Below, piece by piece: positions 11,685 to 23,136 of a stretch of DNA of 62,000 nucleotides. Position 1 is the stretch's first letter. Each line of letters opens with the position of its first letter. The position numbers and the translations under genes are program-made. The DNA lies in contig NC_081414.1 in the NCBI RefSeq assembly GCF_030272615.1, forward strand, positions 818,288,396 through 818,350,395. The letters are read 5' to 3'. The notes below the pieces were generated by a model. That model worked only from the letters and a program-made list of their open reading frames with translations. It did not search any database and had not been told where the DNA came from. The stretch comes from Cryptomeria japonica (lineage: Eukaryota; Streptophyta; Pinopsida; Cupressales; Cupressaceae).

Positions 11685-12796
11685 ATCCTTAATAAAGCTT
11701 GACCTGTTGTATATAGTAGTTAGTTGTTTTTCTTTTTTGTGCTTCGTTGGGCCTCGTTGTGTGTTTTCCCTTTTTGTTTTTGTTTTCTTTGCTTGTTTGT
11801 TCTTTTGTTTGTTGAGTCAGGGTATATGTTTTGTTCTTGAAGATTTTGAAGGGAAGTAGGTATCCTTTGTATAACATCTTGCCAAATTCTAAGAGACTTC
11901 GACTCTCTGCTATTTATATTTTCATTGTCATTTGGTTGAGTTTGAAACCTATGTCTATACTTGTTCAAAGTGGTATATAATCGTTTAATTATGATACAAG
12001 TTTTTGACTTTCAATTTGGAAAAGGCAAGCTTGATAAACTCAGCACTAATGTCACATTAAGATACATCAGAAAGGTTTTGTGAGATAACAGATAAACTAG
12101 GTCTCAAGTGAAAAATCTGAAGTCAAGGCGTTTCATGTTATCCATCGTGGCTTCCAACCTAGTCATCAAACTTCAATGTTTGGAAGTTGCTTAAGAGATT
12201 ATTGAAGAAAGAAGTCATTCTCTATATCCTATAAATCTCTATCAAAAAAGAGAGAAGAAAAGAAATAATAAGATAAATGATCTTCTTAAGCAACTCAAAT
12301 GGGTGTTTCAAGTAACCTCCACCAGGGCTATGGACGCCTGGCTGGCAGTGGAGCACTGCTTGACGGAGGCCAGAGGTATCTCTGTCGGGGCTATAGACGC
12401 TTGGCTAGCAGCAGAGCTATGCCCAGGATAACCTTGCACGAAATATGATTAAAGACTTCACCTATGTCACTTGCACCTAGTTTCCTCTGCCTATCTACAT
12501 TATTGAAATGATGGAGTAATAAACCATACACACACACTTAAGAGTTGATCATGTCTATTTCTCATCTTGGTTGTTTGTTCAAATCACTTATTCATCTTAA
12601 AATTCTTATACATCCTTTTGAGTGATAATAGCCTTTTGTATCGGGTTAACCAGAGATTCTAAAATTCTAAATTGCCTATAGTCATTTTTCCCAGATAGTC
12701 ACCATTTGTTATGCCTAGCATATCTATTTCCCCATTTGGTTTCCTTGAGTCAAAATATGGCCCCCCTTTTTTTTCTTTCTTCTCTTTTTGGTGTCG
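11685..12796 (+). other. 3' untranslated region and possible start of the 3' LTR
   Basis: T-rich after the pol stop, then AT-rich. A purine run at about 12243-12280 and the ATGGG before TGTTTC at about 12298-12308 are the only polypurine-tract candidates I see. I could not place the 3' LTR start with confidence; it lies between about 11.8 and 13.2 kb. Confidence 0.45.
12325..12430 (+). repeat. Two-copy ~63 bp repeat
   Basis: GGGCTATGGACGCCTGGCTG at 12326 recurs as GGGCTATAGACGCTTGGCTA at 12388. It is moderately GC-rich, with no coding sense. Confidence 0.6.
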
Positions 12797-13166
12797 ACCT
12801 CGGAACTCCAGAATCTCAAAGTCCCAAGGTCCCTTTTGTTTTTACCTCGGAACTCCGGAGTCCCGGAGCCCCGAGGTTCTTTTTGGTTTTGCCTTGGAAC
12901 TTCAGAGTCTCAGAGTCCCAAGGTTTCTTTTTTGGTTTCACCTCGGAACTCCAGAGTCCCGAGGTTCATTTTGGGTTTCGCCTCGAAACTCTAGAATCTC
13001 GGAGTCTCAAGGTTCCTTGTTCTTCTAACCTTGGAGCTCCGAAGTCCCAGAGTCCCGAGGGCTTGGGTCTTTCAACCTCGGAACTCTTGAGTCCCGAAGT
13101 CCCGAGGTTGCTTTGTTTTTCCTTCGTTCCACCTCGGAACTCCGGAGCCCCGGAGTCCCGAGCTCA
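12797..13166 (+). repeat. GC-rich ~47 bp tandem block near the LTR promoter
   Basis: About eight units begin ACCTCGGAACTCC or a close variant (12797, 12844, 12891, about 12941, 12980, 13028, 13076, 13131). They lie just upstream of the TATA box at 13203 and would belong to the LTR U3 region, where tandem modules often act as enhancers. Frames through it (for example 12706-13218) repeat the unit and are not genes. Confidence 0.75.
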
Positions 13167-13202
13167 TGTTTATGGTTTTCATACGGAAGGGTTTTGGGAG
13201 GC

Positions 13203-13211
13203 TATATATAT
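13203..13211 (+). promoter_or_regulatory. Candidate LTR TATA box
   Basis: TATATATAT lies between the U3-like GC repeats and the leader, with the LTR reading frame starting about 540 bases downstream. Transcription would begin near 13235. Inferred from position and sequence only. Confidence 0.5.
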
Positions 13212-13439
13212 GAGATAATGAACTTTTTGAGTTCATTTGTGCATTCAGAGTTTCTCCTCCCTAGCTCCAAGTCGCGAACCTCCAGACTCCCGCACTCTTT
13301 TTCACGGCATCGTTTTGATTTTTGATTCACCAGGTTGGTGAATTAGTTTTCTCTCCTTGTGTTTTTCTTAGTTTCATGAATTTTCATGTTTTTGTCTTTT
13401 TTGTTCTTTTTGGTTTTTTTTGTTTATGGGTGTGCCCTA

Positions 13440-13680
13440 GCAATCCACCCCGGAACCCCAGATCCCCGGACTTCCGGATTTCTTGTTCCATCCCAACCCG
13501 GAACCCCGGATCCCCGGAGTTCTGGGTTTTGCCTTCCATCCCACCCTGGAACCTCGGATCCCTGGAGTTCCAGGTTTTACCTTCCAAATCTGGAGCTCGG
13601 AACCCCAGAACCCTAGAGTTACGAGCCCTTTTCCTTTTTTGCTTGCTCCGGGACCCCGGAACCCTGAAGTCCTGAAGTGG
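13440..13680 (+). repeat. GC-rich ~46 bp tandem block, 3' LTR copy
   Basis: Counterpart of 72-350, with units at about 13449, 13496, 13542, 13587 and 13652. It is slightly shorter than the 5' copy. Confidence 0.72.
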
Positions 13681-13747
13681 ATCAAGAATTATGTTTAATA
13701 TTAAGGACTAAAATTTATGCTTTGCCTATAGGTTACAGTGGTTAGAT

Positions 13748-16700
13748 GGACTCATCCGTCAAAAAAAGAGGTAAAGAAATTGACAGACTTCCAGCCACCA
13801 TGAAGTACCAATATCAAGGACAGGTTCATGTTTCAAAACTAGACGATTAAATTAGATGGGTCACGGACACCGAAGTGGGACACATAGAGATTGGGGATAT
13901 TGCAACCCAATTAGATAAACCTAACCTAGATTCTCTCCACTCAAGAAAAAGGAGGTTGGGTCTTGTGGAAGCTACTGTATTCTCGTAGTCCCTTCAAGCA
14001 CCTGAGTTTATAATGACCATCGCTCCATTCTACAATCCAGAGACAAGAAAGTGTATGGATGCACATGGAAAAACTGTTATTGACTTGTCACCGGATATGC
14101 TAGGGTTCATCTTCGGAATCCCGACTAGGGAAGAGGCATTCTTATTAAGAGAAGAAGAGGCCTTGAAAACATGGAACGAGAAGGTGGCAGCTAGCAAAAG
14201 ACACATGAATACCAACTAGTTGGAAGAGGAGAGGAAAATAGGGCTCAAGGCTACAGAGATCCTGAGGGTAGACTTCAAAGAGCCTCAGAGGGACTTGATC
14301 ATCATGCTTAGCAGGGCCTTCGACAAGCCTGACTACAAGCATTTCCACCCTTGGATGTTCTAATTTATGAGTACCATATTGATAGGAAAGCAATACTTTG
14401 ATTGGCCGCAAATCCTTTCGGATAAAATTTGTAAGCAGATGAAGGAGGTGCAGCACACCCAGAAATTCTTTTTCACATCCTATGTCATTTGGGTAGCTGC
14501 CAGAGCCAAAAAGTTTCCAGGCCTACAGGTAGAAGGGCAGCTAGGAGAGAAGGAGGGGCAGAAGAAGATATGGGAATATTATTCCTAGCTCAATTTAACA
14601 AATGCAAAGACACACTTTAAGAGGGTTAATGATGCTTTCATCTTCCCCATAATCATTAAGTTGACTAGAGATGCTAGATATCGAATAAGCCCATAAGCCA
14701 TGGCTATCATCCGGAAGTGGGAGTGTTGGTTCATCCAAAACCCACGTCCCACTTACATCAGAGTTAGTGGATTCACAGGGAATCCAATGTTGCTGCCTCG
14801 ATATAGCAACGATAGGGTAATCTTGCTGGGATATGTGAGACAACTTCTTGGTCTCCAATCACTGCTATCTTCTAAACATAAAATAGGTATTGACTTCTCG
14901 GTGTCCATTGGGTACTTCACTTGTTCTAAAATACAAGTGGCAAAATTGGTCGAGCAAGAGCTTTAGGATTTGAACCTAAAAGAATATAATCATATTAGGG
15001 AATTTTATGATCCCTACGGGAAACTTAAGCAAGCTATGCCTAAGGAATATGAGGGGCATAGGCCCATCTTGGAAGACTTTTGGGCCAACTTGCAGGACAG
15101 TTTTGAAGTTAGGGAGAAGAATTACAACAGGTTGTCTGTGCCCCAGGTTAAAGACTTTGGTATTGAGACTAACCTCCCTAAAGACCTGAGGGATGATGGA
15201 GAGTTACTCGATCCAATTTATAAAGAATCAGGGATAGACAAGAGGCCCCTCTCCCTAGTGAAATGGTCTGCAAGCGAAGATACAGATATGGAGAAGCTCT
15301 CCCAAGTAGTCATCAATAGGACTAAGCAATGGTTAAGCCAGAGTGTTAGACCCAATGCATCAAAAACAAAACAAAAAGAATGCACCTCAGGGGTGTCACG
15401 ATCAAGAGGCCATAAAGAGTATGCTCAAAAAATGAGGTCAGCTTCAAGACAGAATACCTCCACTGACCCAGGTGAGGAGGACAAGTCTCAGGAAAGAACT
15501 GAGGACTTGCTAAAGAAACTCAAAGAAAAGATGAAGGAGTCTGAAATACTAAAGAAGGCTGCAGACCTAGAGGTGACCGATGGCCTAGGCATCGTTCCAC
15601 TTGCTAGAGTTCTCCCACCAAGGACTGCTATAGGCCACACTGGAGGAGAAGATACTTGAGAAAAAGAAGAGAACCCAAAAGCCACCAAGGAGGTGCCTAC
15701 TCAGCCACCCTCCATAGGTACAACAAGTCCTTCAGGCACCGATGCTCCCCCACCATCATTTGTTAATGTATCCACAGGGCAGCCCGGAGTGCAAGCTTTT
15801 ACATCCACTATTGAAAAAGTGAAAATTAGAAACATCGAGTCTGACTCTGACCAGGAGGAAGAGGATCTCGACCAACAATACCCTCTAGGTAGTGAGCAAG
15901 AAGGAGGTGAAGCAGAGGATATCCTGAATGAAAGGTTGATTCTAACTCCTCAAGACCAAGAAGACTTTCTTAAGGATATAGAATTCGGGCAAACAGAGAT
16001 GGTCCTAGGGAATGAAGAAATGGCATTCAATGAGGAAGTTAGTGGTAAGATGGAGAGTTACACAAACAACAAGCTCTCCAAGCTAACTTAGCCCACCAAA
16101 TTTCATCATTCCAGGTTCCTGGCCAAATGGGAGCTGAAGCAGAGGAGCAAGTAGAGGAGCAGGCAGAGGTGCATGTAAAAACTGTTGAGATTGTATTACA
16201 TCAAGGTAAATAAGCTGAGGATATACCACAATGGTTAGAGTTTACCTTTGAGAAGAAAAAGAGAAAAGCAGAGCTTCCTAAGGTTACTCTACAACAAGCA
16301 ATCACTGAGGAACCACCAAAGATTAAGAAGTTGAAGACGATTCACCACCTGTCGAAAACTAGTTCCGGTGAAGTGATTGCAGATGTGGCGGTTCCATCGC
16401 AAGCTGAATGACAAGCTTCTCCCAAATACCAAGTATCAGAGGTAAACCTAGGTAAGCAGACCAAGTGGGGAGATTTAGATACCTTGGATCTAGCCACAAG
16501 CATTGTCAGAGGGCGCGTGGAAAAGGAGCATAGTTCAAATGTAGAACTTAAAGTGCAGCTTGGGTAGTATAAACATCTCTTGGTAGAAATGTGCAAACCT
16601 TTGGACTCCTGTAGGATAGATGACCTGCCTTCAACCTCATCCTTGCCAAAAAGAGATGTAAAGGCACTATTAGAGGTGAGACGAGTAGCTGCGGCCGCTA

Positions 16701-17370
16701 AGTCTTGGACTCAAATGAATGCTGCCAAAATTAGGTTGTTTTTATAGGACACGATGGAAATATACCGTAAAGCAGTATAGGCAGGTGGAGATTTGGCAAC
16801 CTGTTCCACACACTGGGAACGGAAGGAAAACACCTTTAATAAACAGCTCTGAATTTTGAAAAAGATACTAAAGTTAGGAGGGGACCTAATAGTAAAAGAT
16901 CTCTTGGGAGGAGATAGTTGTGAGAATTTACATTCCTATATTTACATTTTGGAGATGAAGGTAGAGATGTATCAGCAATATGTCAAAGAGATGACTAATA
17001 TTCGAGACCCTCTTCTCAGAGAGATTTTGTCATATGAAGATTTTGTAATGAATATACTAGGGCCTTTTGGCCTCGGAATGGCGGATACGGGAATAATGGA
17101 CCAGCAGCAAGTTTTGAATCAATGGGATTCATATGAGGCACAAAACTTAGGACCTACTGCCCAGTTCAATGCTGCCCTTATCGATAAATACACATAGCTG
17201 ATTACTCAGTGTCAGGAGGTGGCGGATACCGTAAAGGAATTAGAGGAACAAGGAGTACATGTAGAGGAGACTTTGAAGAAATATAAATTTAGAATTAAGC
17301 ATGTAGCTAATCCGCCAGTTCAAGCAGTTGCATGCATAATTGAAAATTATAAGGCATTTACCAAGAAATA
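13748..17370 (+). pseudogene. Reading frame carried inside the 3' LTR, broken copy
   Basis: Second copy of the LTR reading frame, in pieces at 14013-14219, 14367-14588, 14700-14966, 14970-15659, 15693-16091 and 16856-17197. Some stops differ from the 5' copy. This copy keeps CAG at 14436 and 15339, where the 5' copy has TAG. It has TAG at 14586, 14964, 16565, 16745, 16778 and 17195, where the 5' copy has CAG. Taken together the two copies imply an ancestral frame open over nearly the whole length at the time of insertion. The N-terminal globular region, acidic middle and helical C-terminus are as in the first copy. Function unknown; it lies in R/U5, so it would be at the 5' end of the element RNA. 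Confidence 0.7.
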
Positions 17371-18414
17371 AAAAAAAAAAAAGCTAGGCACACAATTGCT
17401 AAAGATAGCAAAGCTTTTTCTTGATTTTTTTAAACTGCCCTTCTTACTCAAAGTTCCAATTTTCAAAATCCTGCATGGTTATGAAAACGTGGCTCACCCA
17501 ACATGGTCTTCATAGTGCTCATGCAGCGTCCATTTCATAGTTGTTAAGTGGACTGTCCAGGCAGAAACTTGCAAGTTAATTGCGACTCATAATTTTTAGT
17601 TCTTAATTTAGGGTAGAATTATTTCCTAAACAATAGGGTGAAAAACTTCTATAAATTGAGAAGTTGAATTCATTTGTAAGGGTCCCAAATTAATGATTTG
17701 TGGCCCACTTAGAGATTTTAGAGATTTTTGCAGATTGTTAAGAAGTTTGAGTTATTTTTGCTATACATTCATGGAGATTAATATGAAAAGCAACTTGTAA
17801 ATTGCCTGATTTACATCTATATTCTACCAAATTGTTATGTGTAACTAGTAACGTCTATTATTTTGAGTTAGCAATGTGGTAATCTTTTTGTCTATTATGA
17901 TATGAACCATATTGCGCACGTTAGTGGTGTATGGGAATTACTGTGATAAGCCATATTGTTGATGATTCTATGTCCACAAATTTGTGAAATTGATGATTTT
18001 TGCAAGTTTTATGGAAGTCCGTTGTTGAATGCTAACTTGGATAATATTTGATAATTGCTCAAATTGCAGGGAACTAATTGAATAGTTTATTGAGTTGAAA
18101 TCATATTGATTTTTCATTGTTATTTTCTTAATTCCCTTACACTTCGTATTTTATTTCTCTAGAGAGTCTTAAATCATAAAATACAAAAAAAAAAAAAGTA
18201 CAATTGTTCGTAAATTAGCGAGATTTAGTTCCAACCAGCAGGCCCCTTTACAGGTATAACCACATCAGCCATTGAGTTATCCATCACCATAGAGACCCGA
18301 CTACAGAGACCTTGGGATAGTGAGTTCTTCCGAACCCATTACTTTTTAGGAGAGGTGGTGAGTGTTCGCATAAACTACCTGACTGTTGGTGGTGTGTCAA
18401 AACGCTCGTCAACA
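17371..18414 (+). other. Noncoding 3' part of the 3' LTR
   Basis: AT-rich and colinear with 4060-5099, with no gene. An A-run at about 18183-18196 precedes the conserved end. Confidence 0.6.
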
Positions 18415-20032
18415 GGAGGTAAGGCCAACCTGTATGCAACTAGATTAATCCTTCCCAAAATTTTGAAAGGCCCAATATAATGAGGTGCAAGCTTAGTCTT
18501 TTTCCCAAATCTTATGGAACTCTTGTGTGGCCTAACCCTTCGGAAGACTTTCTCTCCCACCTCAAACTCCCTTGGTGTCCTATTTTTGTCCGCATAACTT
18601 TTCTGCCTATCTGAGGCTTCCTTTAATCTCTGTCTAATTTCCTTAGTTTTCCTTTCCATTTCCTTCAACATATCTGGTCCAATAATTATTCTATCTTCAA
18701 GACTATCTCAACTCAAAGGTGTTCGACATGGTCTACCATACAATGCTTCGAAAGGTGTCATTCCCAAAGATGTTTGGTATGTATTATTGTAAGCAAACTC
18801 TACCAGAGGTAGATACTCTTCCCATTTCTTCTGTTGGTCCATGCAATACATGCGAAGTAGGCCTTCCATAATCTGATTTGTCCTTTCTATCTGACTGTCG
18901 TTTTCAGGATGGTATGCAGTGCTAAAATTTAGTTGAGTTCCCAAAGCTGATTAAAGAGTTTTCCAAAACCTTGAAGTGAATCTAGCATCTCTATCCGATA
19001 TGATTTTCTCTGGTATTCCATGCAACCTAAATATTTCCTTAACAAAGTGCCTAGCTGAGGTAGGTGCATCATCCGTCAGATTCCCTGGTATAAAGTGTGC
19101 CACCTTAGTGAATTTGTCAATTACCACCATTATTGCATCATGCCTAGAAGGTGACATGGGTAACCCTTGCACAAAATTCATGCTAATAACTTGCCACTTG
19201 TGTTGAGGTACATCGTGCAATTGTAACAATCCAGCTGGATGTCTATGTTATGCCTTTACTCTTTGACACTCCAATCATTTAGCCACATACTTGACTATGT
19301 CATTCTTCATCCCTTGCCAAAAGTATAACTTCTTTAGATCTGCATAAAGTTTGTTAACTCTTGGGTGCCTTGAATAAGGGCATTGTGAGCCTCCGACAAG
19401 ACTACTTCCCTTAAGTTCCCTGAATTAGGAATATAGATTCTATTATTGAATCTGAGCAATCCATCTTCATCTAGTGTATACCCTTCAATCTTAGGATCGG
19501 TTGGATCGTGTTCTAATGTCAGTTTGACTTGCTCATACCATGGGTTATGTTCCTACTCATCCATCACTTGGCTTTTGAAAGAAGTTTTGAAAGTTGCTAT
19601 AGTCATCAAGTGTCTCCTCCTACTTAAGGCATCTGCCACCCTATTTTCCTTCCCCTTAGTATATTCAATTTCAAAATCATATTCAATTAGAAACTTTAAC
19701 CACCTTCTTTGTCTGGCATTTAAGTGGAGTTGTGTAAAGATGTACTTTAGTCCTTGGTTATCTGACTTTAACTCAAAGGGCTTCCCTAGTAAGAAGTTTC
19801 TCTATTTTTGTAGGGCATGCACAATTGTTGCCAACTCTAAGTTGTGGGGTGCACAATTAACTTCATGAGTCTTTAGCTTTCTGGATTTGTAAGCTACTAC
19901 CCCTTCATCTTGGACAAGTACTCCTCCTAAACCTTCAATAGAAGCATCAGTTATGACTATGAAGTGTCCATTCGGATCTGGTACTTTTAGAATGGGTGCT
20001 AACGTTAGTTTCCCTTTCACAATTTTGCCTTA
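18415..20032 (-). mobile_element. Chromovirus-like Ty3/gypsy fragment: RNase H and integrase only
   Basis: On the - strand, from right to left: RNase H (20020-19802, with IVITDASIEGLGGVLVQ); a decayed linker/zinc region (19800-19230); integrase core (19229-18951, 18944-18708) with MNFVQGLPMS, SDRDARFTSRFW and ERTNQIMEGLLR; and the integrase C-terminus (18671-18415) with APHYIGPFKILG, the GPY/F module typical of chromoviruses. The reading frame is cut after LALPP, exactly at the end of the Tat LTR. The Asp of the RNase H motif is present. RT, protease and gag are missing on the right, where an LTR follows at 20033. The rest of this element, including any chromodomain and 3' LTR, should lie left of the window beyond the Tat insertion. 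Confidence 0.85.
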
Positions 20033-21172
20033 TGTTGAGATAAACAAAAAAAAAATTGATGAGATTCTCAGGAAATTAATATTCACAGAGAGAGAGATTT
20101 CTGAAAAAAGAAATAGATAACAAGATAATATTTTCCACAGGGATTTTATACAACAAATTTGAGAAGAATTCATATTTGAAATACTATATCACATAGCGAG
20201 ATTTCTTAATACAAATGATTATATGCATAGAGAAATAAATTATTTATAGAGAAAAGAATTTGAGTTTTTCAAAAAAAAAATAGAGATGTTGAAAAGCATG
20301 ATTTTTTCCCAAATTCAAGATTTTCTCTAGATTTAAAAAAAAAAACAGAAAAAGTAGAATCTGATTTCTTTCTTTTAAATAGATTAACAAATAAAAGAGA
20401 AATCTATATTTTGCTTCTTTTTTTTTAAAAGAAAACTTTTGTCAATGTATTTCTTTAATGAAAAATAGATTTTTCCTTTCTAATTAATCTATCTAACAAT
20501 TAAGAAATAATTTCCTTCAGAAAATTATATTCAAATAGAAAAATCTAAGAGGAGATATTTCCTTTTGAAAATATAAAAATTTACATATGCAAAAATGCAA
20601 AAGGGGAGTGAACCTAGAGAAGCCTTTGATGTTGAATACTCTCCAAATCTTCAAGCCTAGCCTTCCTTGATCCTTCCTTGCAAGCTTAGAAAAATTTCTT
20701 CAAACAAACTTAACAATTCTCCAAATGAAGAATGTGACTACCAAAAACACTACTTGAGAAAACTTTTCTTCAAAAAAATAATCAACTCTCTTCTTTTGAA
20801 AATTGCATACAATATATAGGAAAAACCCCTTAATTCCACTATCTAGAGAAATTAATTGAGAATATGATTCTTTTTCCAATATTGGATCCATGCAAAATTT
20901 ATTAATATCCTAGTGGGGGAGTTACATGCAAGGGAATTAAAGAATGAAGATTCCTCTAGAAGCTTCTAATTTCTCCTACAACATGTGCCATAATTGGGAA
21001 TGGGAAAAAAAATAAAAATAAATAATGCCTTTTAAATTATATTCTCCAAGTGTGTATGTGGGTCCATTATCTATCCTTTTATAATATTTATTCAACCATT
21101 TTCAATAGCTCAACCAAAAAAGATATAATAGAAATTGTATCAAATCAAAAGTGATAAAGGAGGGTTGTGACA
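20033..21172 (-). repeat. LTR of a - strand gypsy-like element
   Basis: Read on the - strand, the segment begins TGTCACAACCCTCC (right end) and ends TTTATCTCAACA (left end), with a TATA-like TATATA near 20813-20819 and a leader-like A/T and CTT-rich part after it. This is typical LTR layout. It directly abuts the RNase H of the gypsy fragment at 20032 without PBS, gag or RT. The flanking pentamers (CCTTA on the left, GTTAT on the right) do not match, so it is not a clean solo LTR insertion. It may be the 5' LTR of the same element joined by a deletion. Confidence 0.5.
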
Positions 21173-21275
21173 GTTATATAGTTTCCTATGACCCCTTAGG
21201 ACACCATATAACCCCTTACATGTTGTAAGGTTTCACATTGTGTCCTAAGGGATCATATAGTGTCCTATGACCCCT
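21173..21275. repeat. Minisatellite array, left part
   Basis: Same unit family as 24179-25720; it closely resembles 25201-25310 of the right part. It is separated from it by the LTR element at 21276-24178. Confidence 0.8.
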
Positions 21276-21743
21276 TGTGAGATTTTGCCAAGATCAAGAG
21301 GCAATGGAAAGCACAAATAAGAGAGAACAAAATAGATGATAGAAATAAACTGTAGTCTATCAAGATGAAAAATATGATCAACTGGATCATTAAGCATTTG
21401 TTACATACAATGAATATGAGTCTGCTTATATAGGCAAGGCTATATGGATATGTGAGCAAACAAACATGACATGTGGCTCAATAAGAAACAAGGGTAGGTA
21501 GGAAATAGGTGTGGGTAGGTAGGAGAAACAATATAATAGTCCACATGAGGTGGATCACCCACTGAATGTGGAGTGTAACAACAAGATCACGCCATAAAAG
21601 GTGGAAATTCTCCTACACACACTATCCCAATGTGGCACAAACACCCAAGTGTCTCATACCCAAACTACTATGAAATGCATGTACCTAAGTAAACTTAAGT
21701 AAGTTGTAATAATATCCATGATGAATAATTATTTACACCAACA
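21276..21743 (-). repeat. 3' LTR of the non-autonomous element
   Basis: Matches 23714-24178, with a few substitutions and a small indel near 21443. On the - strand it begins TGTTGGTGTAAATAATTATT. Confidence 0.88.
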
Positions 21744-22980
21744 CCCCCCCTTAAGTGCAACTTAGGGGAATGCACTTAAGTCTACAATGCAACTAACCAA
21801 TGCAAGATGGGTCCCGGCTACTAGGCCATGTTAGGTACCCATGTACAAATACAATCTCCCATAAAGTGGGGAAAGAGAGAAAAACCCAATGGGAAAAAAC
21901 CCTCCCCCAAAAGAGAGATGATGAAAGCATATAATGCTCTCAATGATGAATGAGAAGAACAAAACTGTGTCCCCCCCATAAGAGAGAAGAAGAGACCATG
22001 AAGCCCCCTCTCAATGTGGAATCTCCTGCAAAGATGGTCCAATGATGATGACCAAAATAACTCCCCATAAGGAAGAAAGAGAGCCAATGTTGCACCAATA
22101 ATGTCAAAGTGTGACAAAACTAGGTACCAAGTCGATGACGATGAATCACTCGCTGCAACAAAAAGAAGATCAGGCATGGAGACAACTTGCTGTGAGCATC
22201 ATCTGGATACTCAGAAATAGCAGAAATACTGGTACAATCCAAGTCTCACGGGAGCCATGCACAAATGTGTACAATCTAAGTCTCAACTGGAACCATGCAC
22301 CAAGTCTCACAAGATATTCCTAATCTATGTATACAAGAGGATTACATCAAATATGTCAACAATGACAAGATACAAAGAGGTGTGGCACTTTATGATAGTG
22401 CGAATACAACATTGCTCAAGCAAGAGCACACAACATGATAGTGCAAATCTGGAAACATGAAGATGATGCCACCAAGAAGCCATTTAGAATATTGCAGAAA
22501 AAGATGCCTCTGATTGGGATGTGGCCAAGAGATATAAAGGAGCAAATCAACCCCCCCTCCTTGACTGTCGGTTGGAAGCACTGCAAGACAGGTGTGAAGT
22601 GACAAGAAAAAAAGTGTTCCCAATTTGACTTATTAAATGATGTTTGTGTTTTTAAAAGATTTTAAAAATCTAAATAAAAACAATTATTATGCCCATGCAA
22701 AAAAAACTTTATTAAAAGAAAAAAATGCAAAAAAGGCGATAGTCATTTTTTTGGAAAAAAAATGAAATGAAAAAAAACTTTAATAAAAAGTTATTAAAGA
22801 AAAAAAACTTTATAAAAAACTTTTTTTTTTTTATTAAAAAAAACTTATTTAACTAAATAAGAAAAAAGCGATTTTTTTTTTTATTATTATTAAAAAACTT
22901 ATTTAAAAAAATAAGAAAAATAAAAAAGTTTTTTTTTTTATTTATTAAAAAAAAATTTACCCCCCCCATAAGGGGAGGGG

Positions 22981-23136
22981 CCCGCAGGTACCCTGCAGTT
23001 ACATGCAGTGCCTGCGGGGCCGCAGGTGGCCTATGGTACCCACAGGTACACCTACAGGGCCGCAGGTGGCCTATGGTACCCACAGGTACACCTGCGGGGC
23101 CGCAGGTACCCTATGGTACCCGCAATTGGCCTGCAG
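22981..23136. repeat. GC-rich 40 bp tandem block
   Basis: CGCAGGTGGCCTATGGTACC recurs at 23021 and 23061, with a variant at 23101, a 40 bp period. It is rich in GGTACC, CCTGCAGG and GCAGGTAC palindromes. It sits between A/T homopolymer tracts (22620-22970 and 23150-23280) inside the noncoding interior of the element. Confidence 0.85.

Larger units (their letters stand above)
1..18414 (+). mobile_element. Tat-type Ty3/gypsy retrotransposon with giant ORF-bearing LTRs (5' end outside window)
   Basis: Positions 1-5099 and about 13375-18414 are long direct repeats of roughly 95 percent identity by eye. They flank one gag-pol region (5229-11684) in the + sense, so they are read as the two LTRs. 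Both copies end ...TCAACA. The first is followed by a PBS-like sequence, the second joins abruptly to an unrelated - strand gypsy fragment, as expected for an insertion. Domain order is gag, protease, archaeal-type RNase H, RT, RNase H, integrase, without a chromodomain, which fits the Tat branch of Ty3/gypsy. From 6453 to 11684 the whole polyprotein is in one frame, interrupted only by stop codons, so it decayed by point mutation. The left LTR start and left TSD are outside the window. Confidence 0.88.
13375..18414 (+). repeat. 3' LTR of the Tat-type element (portion matching the visible 5' LTR)
   Basis: Colinear with 1-5099 at roughly 95 percent identity by eye. It ends at CA 18413-18414, one base before the next sequence diverges from the 5' copy. 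The true LTR starts further left, so its full length is probably about 6 kb. Confidence 0.87.

Noticed and set aside
11810-11815. TGTTGA as the 3' LTR start (mirrors the TCAACA end)
   Set aside because: No purine tract precedes it; the upstream sequence is T-rich. Left unresolved.
20033-21172. Clean solo LTR insertion
   Set aside because: Flanking pentamers CCTTA and GTTAT differ; recorded as an LTR of uncertain history instead.
21821-22177. 118-codon - strand frame in the non-autonomous LTR element
   Set aside because: Hydrophobic composition of an AT-rich antisense frame, no gag or pol motif, no support from context.
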